Counted from the stretch's first letter, positions 55,067 through 62,694 are shown. The stretch: 64,000 bases of DNA from Prevotella sp. (GCA_017412705.1 JAFPWS010000074.1:47986-111985), one strand, 5' to 3'. A program made the numbers and translations. Notes: generated by a model not told the origin, from the sequence alone.

Positions 55067-55456
55067 TCAGATGCCGAGCCAGCTCCTGGCCAGCTGCTTG
55101 GCCGACTCGCAGAAGGCGTTGTACTCCCTCCACTCGTCAGCATACAGGGACGGGTCGTTTCCGTAGTGGCGATGGATGGCCATCTCGTCGCTCTCGGTGT
55201 ACTTCGAGCGGATGATGGCGTTCGTCACCTCCGGGTAGGACGTGGCGTCGCCGCACGGCATGACGGTGCCGCCGTCGCGCTCCGTGCCTGTATAGCGGTA
55301 CGCGGTGACGGGGGATGCCTCCTCCCCGGGTTCCGTAACTTCAGGAGTGTAGTCGGGCAACACCTCCTCGTTCATGTAGCCGATAATGTGCGTGGCATCA
55401 TACTTGGCCATGGTCATCGGCTGCTGGTAGACTGCTGAAAACTGTACTTTCTCCAT
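55067..55456 (-). CDS. orf129, downstream partner of the DGR reverse transcriptase
   Basis: A 129-residue protein that begins 2 bp after the RT stop and is followed by a terminator, so it shares the RT transcript. It starts MEKVQFSAVYQQPMTMAKYD, has an acidic linker (YTPEVTEPGEEAS) and ends with a helical, aromatic segment (SLYADEWREYNAFCESAKQL). It does not look like Avd, which is a basic all-helical bundle. Similar tails occur in small tail-associated phage proteins. A role in DGR function or in tail-tip assembly is open. Confidence 0.6.
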   Translation of the reverse strand: MEKVQFSAVYQQPMTMAKYDATHIIGYMNEEVLPDYTPEVTEPGEEASPVTAYRYTGTERDGGTVMPCGDATSYPEVTNAIIRSKYTESDEMAIHRHYGNDPSLYADEWREYNAFCESAKQLARSWLGI

Positions 55457-55458
55457 AA

Positions 55459-57177
55459 CTATGTGAACTTAGTGTAACTCTTACCTTGCTTGCCCTCGAA
55501 CTGCGTGACATAGGTGGGGGACGGCAGGTCCTCAATGGTGAAGTCGTTGATGGCCTGGTCAATCATGATCTTGCTGCCGCTCCAGCTGTAGTATTCCGCA
55601 TCGACCTCCGTAGGATGGCCCTCCTTGTCCTTCACCTTCTCGAAAGTGTAGGTCTCCACCTCCTCACCGTTGGTACCGGTGGTGACAAAGGTCTGAAGGA
55701 TCTTCTTGAAACGGAAAGCCAGCGCCTTGCCCGTGACCTTCTTGACAACCTGCTGCTGCTCACCCTGTGAGTCGGAGACGTTGACAAGCACGTCCTCCTT
55801 GTACTTGCTGTCCGTCACCTTGCACTCCAGAAGGTATATCTTCTTGTCCCAGCCGACGCATCTCTCGCCTTCCTGCTTGACAAGCTCCGAAAAAACGTAC
55901 TTCTGCTCTGGCTGCATTCCTGGGAATGGCGGCTTGACACGCCTCTTCTTGATGATTTTTCCTAATGTTTTCTCCATACCTAGTTTATAAAATAGATTAA
56001 TAGAATTAGCGTGCTTTGCATAAGCAAACATGCTCGACAACCTTACACGTATCTGCTCTTCGTTGAAACCCAGCCTCTGCAGCTTCCTGACCTTCCTCGC
56101 CAGATTCTTCTTGTTCGTCTTGGAGACGGCTGTCTTGCATGGGAAGAACCCGTAACCGATCAGGCGCTCGCCCATCCATACCGGACGGACATTGTAATCG
56201 GTATTCATCAGGCAATGGTAGTCGCGCGTGAGATGCATGATCTCCAAGTCGCGAACCATTAGAAGAAAGGCTTTGTCCTCATGGAGATTGATGATGTTGT
56301 CGACGAAACGGTAATAATGCGGAAGGCCCCTGCCTACCAGCTCGTCGAAACGACGGCCGATAGCCTGGCTGCCCTGGTCGAGCAGATTCCTGTCGTCAGG
56401 TGTGCAGGCCGTCAGTATCTTGGCAGTGATATAGCGGCTTCTCCAATAGGCCATCTTCTCGGGGTCGTCGGCAATCCGGAAAAGACGGACGGCCTCGCGG
56501 TCGAAGTCGGCAAGGTAGATCATGCCCAGCAGCTGGGCGAGCTTGATACCGAGGGGGATGCCCTGGGGGTAGCTGTCGATGACCTTGAAGATGAGACGCC
56601 TGAGCTTCCCTTCCTTGAACATGTTGCTCACCTTCTCCTTGAGAATGGAATGGTCCATCAGCGGGAAATAGTGATGGATATCCTCTGCAAGACAGTATCC
56701 CATGGCCAGCCCAGGATGCCTGTAGATGGCATTCCGCAGGAAACGGAACATGGCATGGGTTCCCAGTCCGGGACGCACGGCAGGAGCCCGCCAGCTGATA
56801 TAGTCGTAGATGCTTTTCTCATACGGCAAGATGGCGGCAGCCTCGACATGATGGTCGTAGATAGGAACCTTTCCTAACACCCTGACCTTCTTGTCGTGAA
56901 TAGTCTTCGCCTTATAGCCTGACGGCCGAAAGGTCTCGTCCTGAATGTCGCGGAGAACTTCCGAGACATGAGTATCCAACTCAGCCTCGTATCTCTGCAC
57001 GTTCTTTCTGGAATGTTTTTCCTCAGAGAATAAGCAGAAGGCCTTGCGGATATTCGACTCGGTCTCGTTCTCCCCATGGTCGCGGATTCGTCGCATTGTT
57101 CTGGGGTCTGACGTGAATAAAATTGGGTCTGGCTGGGTCTTCTGGGGTTTTCTGGGGTCTCGGGATCTGTGGTGCAT
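55459..57177 (-). CDS. DGR-type reverse transcriptase with C-terminal extension
   Basis: A 572-residue RT; ATG 57096 (residue 28) is an equally plausible start. The DGR-like order is visible: GYKAKTIHDKKVRVLGKVPI (88-107), DHHVEAAAIL, PGLGTHAM (136-143), motif A AEDIHHYFPLMDHS (Asp166), motif B GIPLGIKLAQLLG (206-218), motif C YYRFVDNIINL (Asp293, Asn294), motif D/E LIGYGFFPCKTAVSKTNKK (339-357). DGR RTs normally have [I/V/L]GxxxSQ at motif B; here LGxxxAQ. YxDD is FVDN. Residues about 420-572 form a beta-rich, unrecognised extension. It copies TR RNA into mutagenised cDNA for VR. Located 123 bp downstream of TR. Confidence 0.9.
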   Translation of the reverse strand: MHHRSRDPRKPQKTQPDPILFTSDPRTMRRIRDHGENETESNIRKAFCLFSEEKHSRKNVQRYEAELDTHVSEVLRDIQDETFRPSGYKAKTIHDKKVRVLGKVPIYDHHVEAAAILPYEKSIYDYISWRAPAVRPGLGTHAMFRFLRNAIYRHPGLAMGYCLAEDIHHYFPLMDHSILKEKVSNMFKEGKLRRLIFKVIDSYPQGIPLGIKLAQLLGMIYLADFDREAVRLFRIADDPEKMAYWRSRYITAKILTACTPDDRNLLDQGSQAIGRRFDELVGRGLPHYYRFVDNIINLHEDKAFLLMVRDLEIMHLTRDYHCLMNTDYNVRPVWMGERLIGYGFFPCKTAVSKTNKKNLARKVRKLQRLGFNEEQIRVRLSSMFAYAKHANSINLFYKLGMEKTLGKIIKKRRVKPPFPGMQPEQKYVFSELVKQEGERCVGWDKKIYLLECKVTDSKYKEDVLVNVSDSQGEQQQVVKKVTGKALAFRFKKILQTFVTTGTNGEEVETYTFEKVKDKEGHPTEVDAEYYSWSGSKIMIDQAINDFTIEDLPSPTYVTQFEGKQGKSYTKFT

Positions 57178-57299
57178 GAGGGCTCTAAGAACCCATCCGA
57201 CGGGTATGGCGCTCGGCTGAAACCTACGAGCCTCGCCGTCATCTCAGCTGTATTCTTCCAATTGGAAAGGCTCACTCCCTTATACTTTTATGGTTCGTT

Positions 57300-57414
57300 A
57301 GCGCGAAGCCCCTGTTCGCATTGGCATTCGAGGGCGCATTGTTGCCATTGAGACAGCCGGAGCCAGCTTGGCCGGCATTGTTCGCGTTGCCCAAACGGAT
57401 AGCGCCGCGAAGGA
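57300..57414 (-). repeat. DGR template repeat (TR)
   Basis: A 115-bp non-coding copy of the VR at offset 329. Read on the reverse strand in the frame of the target gene it would encode LRGAIRLGNANNAGQAGSGC then LNGNNAPSNANANRGFA. It has 22 adenines on this strand, all within 12 codons (nine AAY Asn codons plus ATC, CAA, AGG). Eight of them differ in VR. It lies 36 bp downstream of a -7 box and 123 bp upstream of the RT start. Confidence 0.95.
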
Positions 57415-57449
57415 GCTGTGGGAGTTCCGCCTACACCGAAATGCGAGCA

Positions 57450-57479
57450 CAAAGGTACTACATTTCCACCTATGTTCAA
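57450..57479 (-). promoter_or_regulatory. promoter of the TR-RT unit
   Basis: Reverse strand -7 TACCTTTG (57457-57450) and -33 TTG (57479-57477) with a 19-bp spacer, a near-ideal Bacteroidota promoter. Start would fall near 57443, about 30 nt before TR. Confidence 0.78.
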
Positions 57480-57514
57480 CAAGTCAAAGAGCGATTTTAG
57501 AAATTTTTAAGATT

Positions 57515-57539
57515 CCCTCCGTCCGATGGGAACGGAGGG
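57515..57539. other. hairpin downstream of VR
   Basis: 8-bp perfect inverted repeat ccctccgt / acggaggg around a 9-nt loop, about 90 bp past the 3' end of VR. It may be a terminator for the fibre operon or the DNA hairpin that some DGRs use to promote retrohoming. Confidence 0.6.
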
Positions 57540-57566
57540 GGAGGCGCTGACGCGCCGGTGTTCCTC

Positions 57567-57581
57567 GTGCTCTCCGAGCAC
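57567..57581. other. short hairpin right after the DGR target gene
   Basis: gtgctc / gagcac (6 bp, 3-nt loop) begins 1 bp after the stop codon at 57583. Another small stem ggcgc / gcgcc lies at about 57543-57556. Confidence 0.5.
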
Positions 57582-57582
57582 C

Positions 57583-59052
57583 CTAATACCACGTCGGCTC
57601 CGTGGTGAAGGCCTCCGAGAATTCACAGAGCGCGAAGCCCCCGTGCGCATCGGCATACGAGGGCGCATTGTCGCCATTGAGACAACCGGAGCCAGCTCGG
57701 CCGGCATTGTTCGCGTCGCCCAAACGGACAGCGCCGCGAAGGACGGTATTGCCTGAGGCTGGATTGTAATAGCCGTCAGCCCAGCCGGTGGTTTCGCTGG
57801 CTCCTATGACTGTCGGTACCATACAGGCATTGTCGAGCTGCATCTCCTTGATCCATTGCCAGGCACTGGCTGAAGGAGTGGTGCCTATCAGCGTATGATT
57901 CGCAATCGAAGACCTGTCAAAGACATGCCCGTCGATATTGTTGTCGATGTACATGCTCTGCGTCTTGTCGGTGTTATTGATGAACAGCTCATCCTCTGTC
58001 GTTGCCCACAGATACTTGTAGTCGTTCTTCAGTCCCAAGAATGACGGAATATCTGACAGTGTAATCTCCTCGTCGTCCTTGTTCAGACCCGTCACACTGA
58101 AAGAGCCGGTATAGTCACCCAGCTCCAGGCCTGCGTCGAGGTCGATATAGGGATTGTATGCCAATTCTTCCGTCCAGTTCGGATGCTGTGTCACACCCTG
58201 GCCGGTACCACCCTGGGGAAGGTTGTCGGCGGTCAACGTAGCATTGACGGCTGCCTGGATGTTACGGTTGTGGAAGAAGATGCGCTTGATGACTGCGGTC
58301 AGGAAGAACACGGCACGCTCATTGACGAACCATAGCGTACCGTTGGCACGGGCATAGCCGACGACAGTGGCCACGTTGATATTCGTGACAGGCTTGCCGA
58401 GCAGGCTGCGCCAGGTGCCGTCCCAATTACTGTTGTTGCCACCACGGAACTGGGCGGTCTTGTTGATGCAGGACATCAGCACCAGGTTGGTGCGGTCGAG
58501 GGCCGCAAAACCTGCACAGCTGCGCGAGAAGACCGGGAAACGGATATTTTTGTGGCCGGGGATGGGCACGATGTCGATGGCTTCGTACTCGTAGACGGTA
58601 TCCTTCCAGTGTGCATAGTAGATGGGGACGTTCGACCCCCACTGGTAGTGGCCTGCGGAGCCGTCCAGGACTGCCTGCTGGCCGTCGGCAAGGTAGTTAT
58701 GGTCGGAAGCGGACAGTTTCTGTCGCGTGTGGTCGCTGGCGACGAGGTAACCGCCCAGGCCGAAGATGGAGGCCATCTTCTCGATCTTGGCAAGGGAACC
58801 CACAGGCTCGCCTTCCGTGGCTACGGAGTCAAGGCGCCAGCGGCAGCCGCACCAGGTGGTGGAGTGGCTGATGTGCAGATCCAGCGCATCCTGCACCTCC
58901 TGCACCTTGGCATCGGTCTCAGACTTCTTGTAGTACCGGTCGTCATGGGTGTGCGAGGTGTCGCTCTTCTTGTCGAACTCCGCCTTCAACTTCTGCAGAA
59001 AGACGGTTTCGGCATCGGTACCGGACAATTTGTTCAGAACGTTATCAGCCAT
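57583..59052 (-). CDS. DGR target: variable tail-tip protein
   Basis: A 489-residue tail-fibre protein. The N-terminus has a coiled-coil-like region (FLQKLKAEFDKKSDTSHTHD, 18-37) typical of fibre attachment; a middle domain (about 90-300) is beta-rich; a second domain (about 320-400) includes DYKYLWATTEDELFINNTD. The C-terminus (about 437-475) is the variable repeat: LRGAVRLGDANNAGRAGSGC, then LNGDNAPSYADAHGGFALCE. The GGFAL ending and spaced variable sites fit a C-type-lectin-like DGR variable domain. It probably binds host receptors at the tail tip, and VR variation would switch specificity. Confidence 0.88.
   Translation of the reverse strand: MADNVLNKLSGTDAETVFLQKLKAEFDKKSDTSHTHDDRYYKKSETDAKVQEVQDALDLHISHSTTWCGCRWRLDSVATEGEPVGSLAKIEKMASIFGLGGYLVASDHTRQKLSASDHNYLADGQQAVLDGSAGHYQWGSNVPIYYAHWKDTVYEYEAIDIVPIPGHKNIRFPVFSRSCAGFAALDRTNLVLMSCINKTAQFRGGNNSNWDGTWRSLLGKPVTNINVATVVGYARANGTLWFVNERAVFFLTAVIKRIFFHNRNIQAAVNATLTADNLPQGGTGQGVTQHPNWTEELAYNPYIDLDAGLELGDYTGSFSVTGLNKDDEEITLSDIPSFLGLKNDYKYLWATTEDELFINNTDKTQSMYIDNNIDGHVFDRSSIANHTLIGTTPSASAWQWIKEMQLDNACMVPTVIGASETTGWADGYYNPASGNTVLRGAVRLGDANNAGRAGSGCLNGDNAPSYADAHGGFALCEFSEAFTTEPTWY
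57629..57743 (-). repeat. DGR variable repeat (VR)
   Basis: 115 bp at the 3' end of the target gene, ending 46 bp before the stop. Compared with TR there are 9 differences; 8 at TR adenines (A to G five times, and A to T, C and others), all non-synonymous: Ile-Val, Asn-Asp x3, Gln-Arg, Asn-Tyr, Asn-His, Arg-Gly. The ninth is a synonymous C to T in a Gly codon. The 3' end ggggcttcgcgct is identical in both, a candidate initiation site. Confidence 0.95.
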
Positions 59053-59063
59053 GGCTCGGTTGT

Positions 59064-59555
59064 TTAGGGTTCTTGCTCATTCGTCTGGGGGTTGAACACG
59101 GAGTCAAACAGGGTTGCGGCGTCCTGGGCGGACATGACCTCGACATTCTCCAGTGTCGTGATGCGGCCGGAAAGGGCGCCCTCTGCGGTAGTAGCACGGG
59201 TCTGTTCGTCGGTGATGCGCTGGCCGAGGGACGTCTCGGCAGCCTGGGCGCGCGCGGCCTCGGCAGAGACAGCGGTATCGACGGCGTCAATGAGTGACTT
59301 CAGGGTGTCATCCTCACTGTAGTCGGCAAGGAAGGCCTTTACCTCGTTGAAGGTGTTGATGATCTTGTCGAGGTCGCCGTCACCGCCGACAAGGGTGTCC
59401 AGCTGCTGCTGGAGACTGTTGACCGCATTCGAGCGGGCCGTGCTCTCGGTGGTCATCTGCGTCGTGATGTACAGCTTGAGGTCGATAAGGGTCTGCTCCA
59501 GACTTAGGTCTGTGACAATCTGCTGCTGTGCAGCTACTTGTTTCAATGTTGCCAT
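59064..59555 (-). CDS. coiled-coil tail-fibre shaft protein, 163 aa
   Basis: A 163-residue protein made mostly of heptads and Ala-rich helices (ARAQAAETSLGQRITDEQTR), with a C-terminal motif MSAQDAATLFDSVFNPQTNE. A very similar C-terminal motif (EATNLFNRIFNPITD) ends the next upstream protein, pointing to a shared docking element. It is 11 bp upstream of the DGR target gene and probably forms a trimeric stalk. Confidence 0.65.
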   Translation of the reverse strand: MATLKQVAAQQQIVTDLSLEQTLIDLKLYITTQMTTESTARSNAVNSLQQQLDTLVGGDGDLDKIINTFNEVKAFLADYSEDDTLKSLIDAVDTAVSAEAARAQAAETSLGQRITDEQTRATTAEGALSGRITTLENVEVMSAQDAATLFDSVFNPQTNEQEP

Positions 59556-59559
59556 ATCA

Positions 59560-60204
59560 TTAATCAGTTATAGGGTTAAAAATTCTGTTGAAGAGGTTTG
59601 TGGCCTCGGTGACTCCCAGCACCTTCATGTCCTTGATGGCATCAAGGTCGGTCTTGTCCTCGGCACTCATCATACCGTCAGACTCATGGGTGGCCGTGCC
59701 TGTGACATACTGGTTGAGGAAGTCGTCCAGCGTACCGCTGTTGCCGGCCTCCAGCCATAGCTCGTAGGCGTTCTTGCCCGCAGCGACTGCACTGCCGACA
59801 ATGGCGATATCCATAGAAAAGGAGGCTGAGCGGGAACCGCCAATACGCTCGAATACGGTATTCGCCTCGGCGTTCGTGGCGACAATGGAGAAGACAGGGC
59901 TCTCGAAGCTGGCGACAGCCGCACCGTTGAGCATGGCTTTCACACGGACGCTGTAACGCCCTCTCTCGGTCTCGGCGGGAATGCTCAGGACAAGGCCGTT
60001 GGCACTGCCCTCGACACGCCGAGCCACGACCTCGCGGAACGAACGCGCATTGTGGATGGTGACCTGCAGAGAGGTGGCTTCCTCCAGGGGGAACTCCCTG
60101 AAGACACCACGACCGTTGCCACCTGCGACCTGCTCGTACAGCCAACACACCAGGAGGACATCGTTGCCCTCCACCCAGGATAGAATGTCGTTGCGTCTGT
60201 TCAT
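59560..60204 (-). CDS. tail-fibre/appendage protein, 214 aa
   Basis: A 214-residue protein with an Ig-like beta domain in the N-terminal half (VTIHNARSFREVVARRVEGS, LSIPAETERGRYSVRVKAML) and a helical C-terminal half ending EATNLFNRIFNPITD. Its place in the fibre gene run supports a baseplate or fibre-attachment role. It starts the two-gene pair whose products share a C-terminal motif. Confidence 0.6.
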   Translation of the reverse strand: MNRRNDILSWVEGNDVLLVCWLYEQVAGGNGRGVFREFPLEEATSLQVTIHNARSFREVVARRVEGSANGLVLSIPAETERGRYSVRVKAMLNGAAVASFESPVFSIVATNAEANTVFERIGGSRSASFSMDIAIVGSAVAAGKNAYELWLEAGNSGTLDDFLNQYVTGTATHESDGMMSAEDKTDLDAIKDMKVLGVTEATNLFNRIFNPITD

Positions 60205-60219
60205 AATGCTCTGCTCTGA

Positions 60220-60663
60220 TTATTCGACGATAAGCTCCCCGACCGTGACGGCCTGGTCCATGTTCCAGTCGTTGCTGGCCATCAGGTGACAGAAGGACTC
60301 CTCGGAAAGAGGCTCGAACTCAAGGGTGACTTCCTTGTCGCCATATTCCTTGACGGCGTCTCTGACGAGCTTGTTGTAGTCGCGCAGCTCAATGTTGAAG
60401 TCAAGGTACTCACCCTCGGTCATGCCTTTTTGGGTGGTCTGGTAACGGACGGCGTCGTCCCAGCGCCCCTGGAAGCCGTCGTCAGGCATCATCTTCTCGC
60501 GGGCGTCCTGCACGTCTCCGTCGTACTTGGTGGCGACAGGGGCCAGCTGCCGGGTGATACGCCACAGCTGCACCTTCTCGGCATCGCTGAGACAGGTGTA
60601 CTTGCTGGCAGAGAGGATTCTGTGAGCCAGAGCGGCTACAGAGACTTTGACTGTCTTCTTCAT
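60220..60663 (-). CDS. phage protein, 147 aa, unknown function
   Basis: A mixed helical protein beginning MKKTVKVSVAALAHRILSAS, with EKVQLWRITRQLAPVATKYD and FNIELRDYNKLVRDAVKEYG. The pattern is common next to tail-fibre genes in Bacteroidota prophages. Its start overlaps the preceding gene by 4 bp. I considered Avd because of helicity, but size, sequence and position do not fit. Confidence 0.55.
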   Translation of the reverse strand: MKKTVKVSVAALAHRILSASKYTCLSDAEKVQLWRITRQLAPVATKYDGDVQDAREKMMPDDGFQGRWDDAVRYQTTQKGMTEGEYLDFNIELRDYNKLVRDAVKEYGDKEVTLEFEPLSEESFCHLMASNDWNMDQAVTVGELIVE

Positions 60664-60974
60664 GCGGCACCTCCTTCCTGCACGTCTGCCGTGACGTGGT
60701 TCTCAATGTCGGTAATGGCAGCCCATACGTCGTCGTAGTCCTCCTTGGTGATTTCGCTGGTTGTGTACTTGATGACGCCGTTGCGAAGGCCGCCGGAAAA
60801 GCTGCAGAGGTAGACGCTGTTGCCGTCGGCATCGCTCTTGTTGACGGAACCGCCGATGGAAGTCACGCTGCCGTCGGAAGCGTTCCTGGTGTAGGAACCG
60901 CTGGCGGTGATGTCTTCGTTCTCGTAGGTGAACTGTGCGTTAATCACCTCATTCTGAATGCTGAATGTACTCAT
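60660..60974 (-). CDS. small phage tail-associated protein, 104 aa
   Basis: A 104-residue beta-rich protein (FSIQNEVINAQFTYENEDIT, VTSIGGSVNKSDADGNSVYL). It overlaps the next gene by 4 bp. No family recognised; a small fibre component is likely by position. Confidence 0.55.
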   Translation of the reverse strand: MSTFSIQNEVINAQFTYENEDITASGSYTRNASDGSVTSIGGSVNKSDADGNSVYLCSFSGGLRNGVIKYTTSEITKEDYDDVWAAITDIENHVTADVQEGGAA

Positions 60975-61008
60975 AATCGATAATTTTTTTTGAAGTTGTT
61001 AATAATGT

Positions 61009-61128
61009 TCAATCCCGGTCACTGAAGTCAGCCCTCTTGTTGCGGATGTGCTTGTAGACGGCCACTCCTACGGCTGCGATGACTATCACCGCTGCCACTG
61101 CCAATGCAATAGAATTCATGATGCTCAT
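61009..61128 (-). CDS. 39-aa single-span membrane protein
   Basis: From ATG 61128 the reverse strand encodes a 39-residue protein with one helix (SIALAVAAVIVIAAVGVAVY) and a basic tail (KHIRNKRADFSDRD) before TGA 61009. It lies 4 bp downstream of the 509-residue fibre gene, in line with the operon. The function is unknown; a small holin-like or exclusion peptide is possible. Confidence 0.5.
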   Translation of the reverse strand: MSIMNSIALAVAAVIVIAAVGVAVYKHIRNKRADFSDRD

Positions 61129-61132
61129 AGTC

Positions 61133-62662
61133 TTATCCATTTAATGGTGATGTACTTAGTGTTCTCTCGCTTATCGTCAGGCTCGGGCCGCCAGCCAATG
61201 TCAGCGACACAAGGGTATTGCCGGACGTTGCCAGCGTTACTTCGCCCTCCGCGGTGTTAGTTATGATGAGCGGCGTGTTGCCGCTGTAACCTGCCACGTA
61301 TGAATACGTCACCCTGTAATATATGGTGGTGTTAGGCATGGCGTACTCCTTCTGCTGGAGCACTGCGGCCCTGATTTCATGGCGCTTCCATGACTCCTCG
61401 CCCATCTGTGCGTAGGTGCCTGTAGATACGTTTGAGATGACGGCCAGCTGGTAGGCGTCCGTATTCGAGTAGTTCTTGTTGTCCGTCACTATAATCTCGA
61501 ACCTCGACATAGCCGACGGCGTGGAGTATATCAGGCTCTCGCCTCCAATCTTGCAGTGGTTGTACGTGTTGCCGTTTATGCTGTCCCTGTCAAGGAACAT
61601 ACTCTTGACCAGACACAGACAGGCAGGAAGCCTGAACGTGGGGCTTGCCTCGGAAGTCCTCGTGTTGCCTATGACATCCGTCCCGCTCACCGTCTTCAGG
61701 TAGTCGGCGTATTCCACGATGTAGTTGCATAGTGTCTGGTTTGTGCTCAGGCACGGCAACACCAGTGACGGGGAGTTCGACTGCTCGTGAGCATCCAAAA
61801 AGGACCAGCGCGAGCTGAAGAAGCGCATCGTCTGCAGATTACCCTCACTACTCGGCACCTGCACGGCAATCGCCAGCCGCCAGTACTCAGCCGTGTTCAT
61901 GATACCCAAGAGGTCGTTGAGGGGTATCGCCTTGACATCCATGCCGCCGACATTATCATACGACGAGCTGCCGAACCTGAATGACAGCCTGCTGTAGACG
62001 GGTGCCGCGATACCGGTGTTGACACCAACCTTCCATGCACTTATGGGAGAGCCTGCCGTATAGGGGATGGAGCCGAGACACGTTTCGATGTCTTTCAGGT
62101 TCAGCCCCCAGTCTGACACGCCCGACATAGGCTGGGGTGTGTCGTGGTAGTAGCCGTAGCCGCCGTCATTGTCTGCCGGTGCGTAGAAGTCCGTCAGGCG
62201 GTAGGGTGAATTCGTACCGCCCGTAGGCCGGTTATACGTCCAGTCCAGGTTGGCGTTCAGTATGTTCTCCAGTACCGTTGAGTCGGTGACGTTGGCACCG
62301 CCGCTTCCGTCGCCGAACGTCTTCAGTATTGTGTTCAGTGCGGGCACAAGCCCGAACTTCGCGTCGGCAATCTCTGAATATGTAAGACGGCCTATTTTCG
62401 CCACCTTCACGGGCTTGAACTTCGCCCACTTGTTGATGTCGGCAGACCTGCGCACTGTCCAGGTGACATTGTATGTCGTGCTTCCGATAGTAAGCTTGCC
62501 GGATATGGTGTCGCCGTCCTGTGCGCTACACAACAGGCCGACGTCGCCACTCAGCCTGCGGTAGGTTACACCGTTAAGGGTCGTCGTCAGAATGACGGGG
62601 ACGGCCTTCTGTACGTCTGCCACACTAACCGGGGCTGTGATTGTTCCATTGCTGTATGCCAT
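61133..62662 (-). CDS. phage tail-fibre/appendage protein, 509 aa
   Basis: A 509-residue beta-rich protein starting MAYSNGTITAPVSVADVQKA. The first 90 residues (LSGDVGLLCSAQDGDTISGK, TYNVTWTVRRSADINKWAKF) are an attachment-like domain; the rest is Ser/Thr/Gly/Tyr rich without repeats; the C-terminus (NTAEGEVTLATSGNTLVSLT) looks like a beta domain. It lies between two fibre genes. Likely an appendage protein. Confidence 0.6.
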   Translation of the reverse strand: MAYSNGTITAPVSVADVQKAVPVILTTTLNGVTYRRLSGDVGLLCSAQDGDTISGKLTIGSTTYNVTWTVRRSADINKWAKFKPVKVAKIGRLTYSEIADAKFGLVPALNTILKTFGDGSGGANVTDSTVLENILNANLDWTYNRPTGGTNSPYRLTDFYAPADNDGGYGYYHDTPQPMSGVSDWGLNLKDIETCLGSIPYTAGSPISAWKVGVNTGIAAPVYSRLSFRFGSSSYDNVGGMDVKAIPLNDLLGIMNTAEYWRLAIAVQVPSSEGNLQTMRFFSSRWSFLDAHEQSNSPSLVLPCLSTNQTLCNYIVEYADYLKTVSGTDVIGNTRTSEASPTFRLPACLCLVKSMFLDRDSINGNTYNHCKIGGESLIYSTPSAMSRFEIIVTDNKNYSNTDAYQLAVISNVSTGTYAQMGEESWKRHEIRAAVLQQKEYAMPNTTIYYRVTYSYVAGYSGNTPLIITNTAEGEVTLATSGNTLVSLTLAGGPSLTISERTLSTSPLNG

Positions 62663-62694
62663 AATTGCGATTTGTTGTTAACTGAACGACTGTC

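Noticed and set aside
55459-57177. Retron or group II intron reverse transcriptase
   Set aside because: No msr/msd-like structure, maturase or intron domain; the adenine-specific TR/VR pair and the motif order fit a DGR.
60220-60663. Avd-like DGR accessory protein
   Set aside because: It is not basic, is longer than Avd, and lies in the fibre run far from TR and RT.
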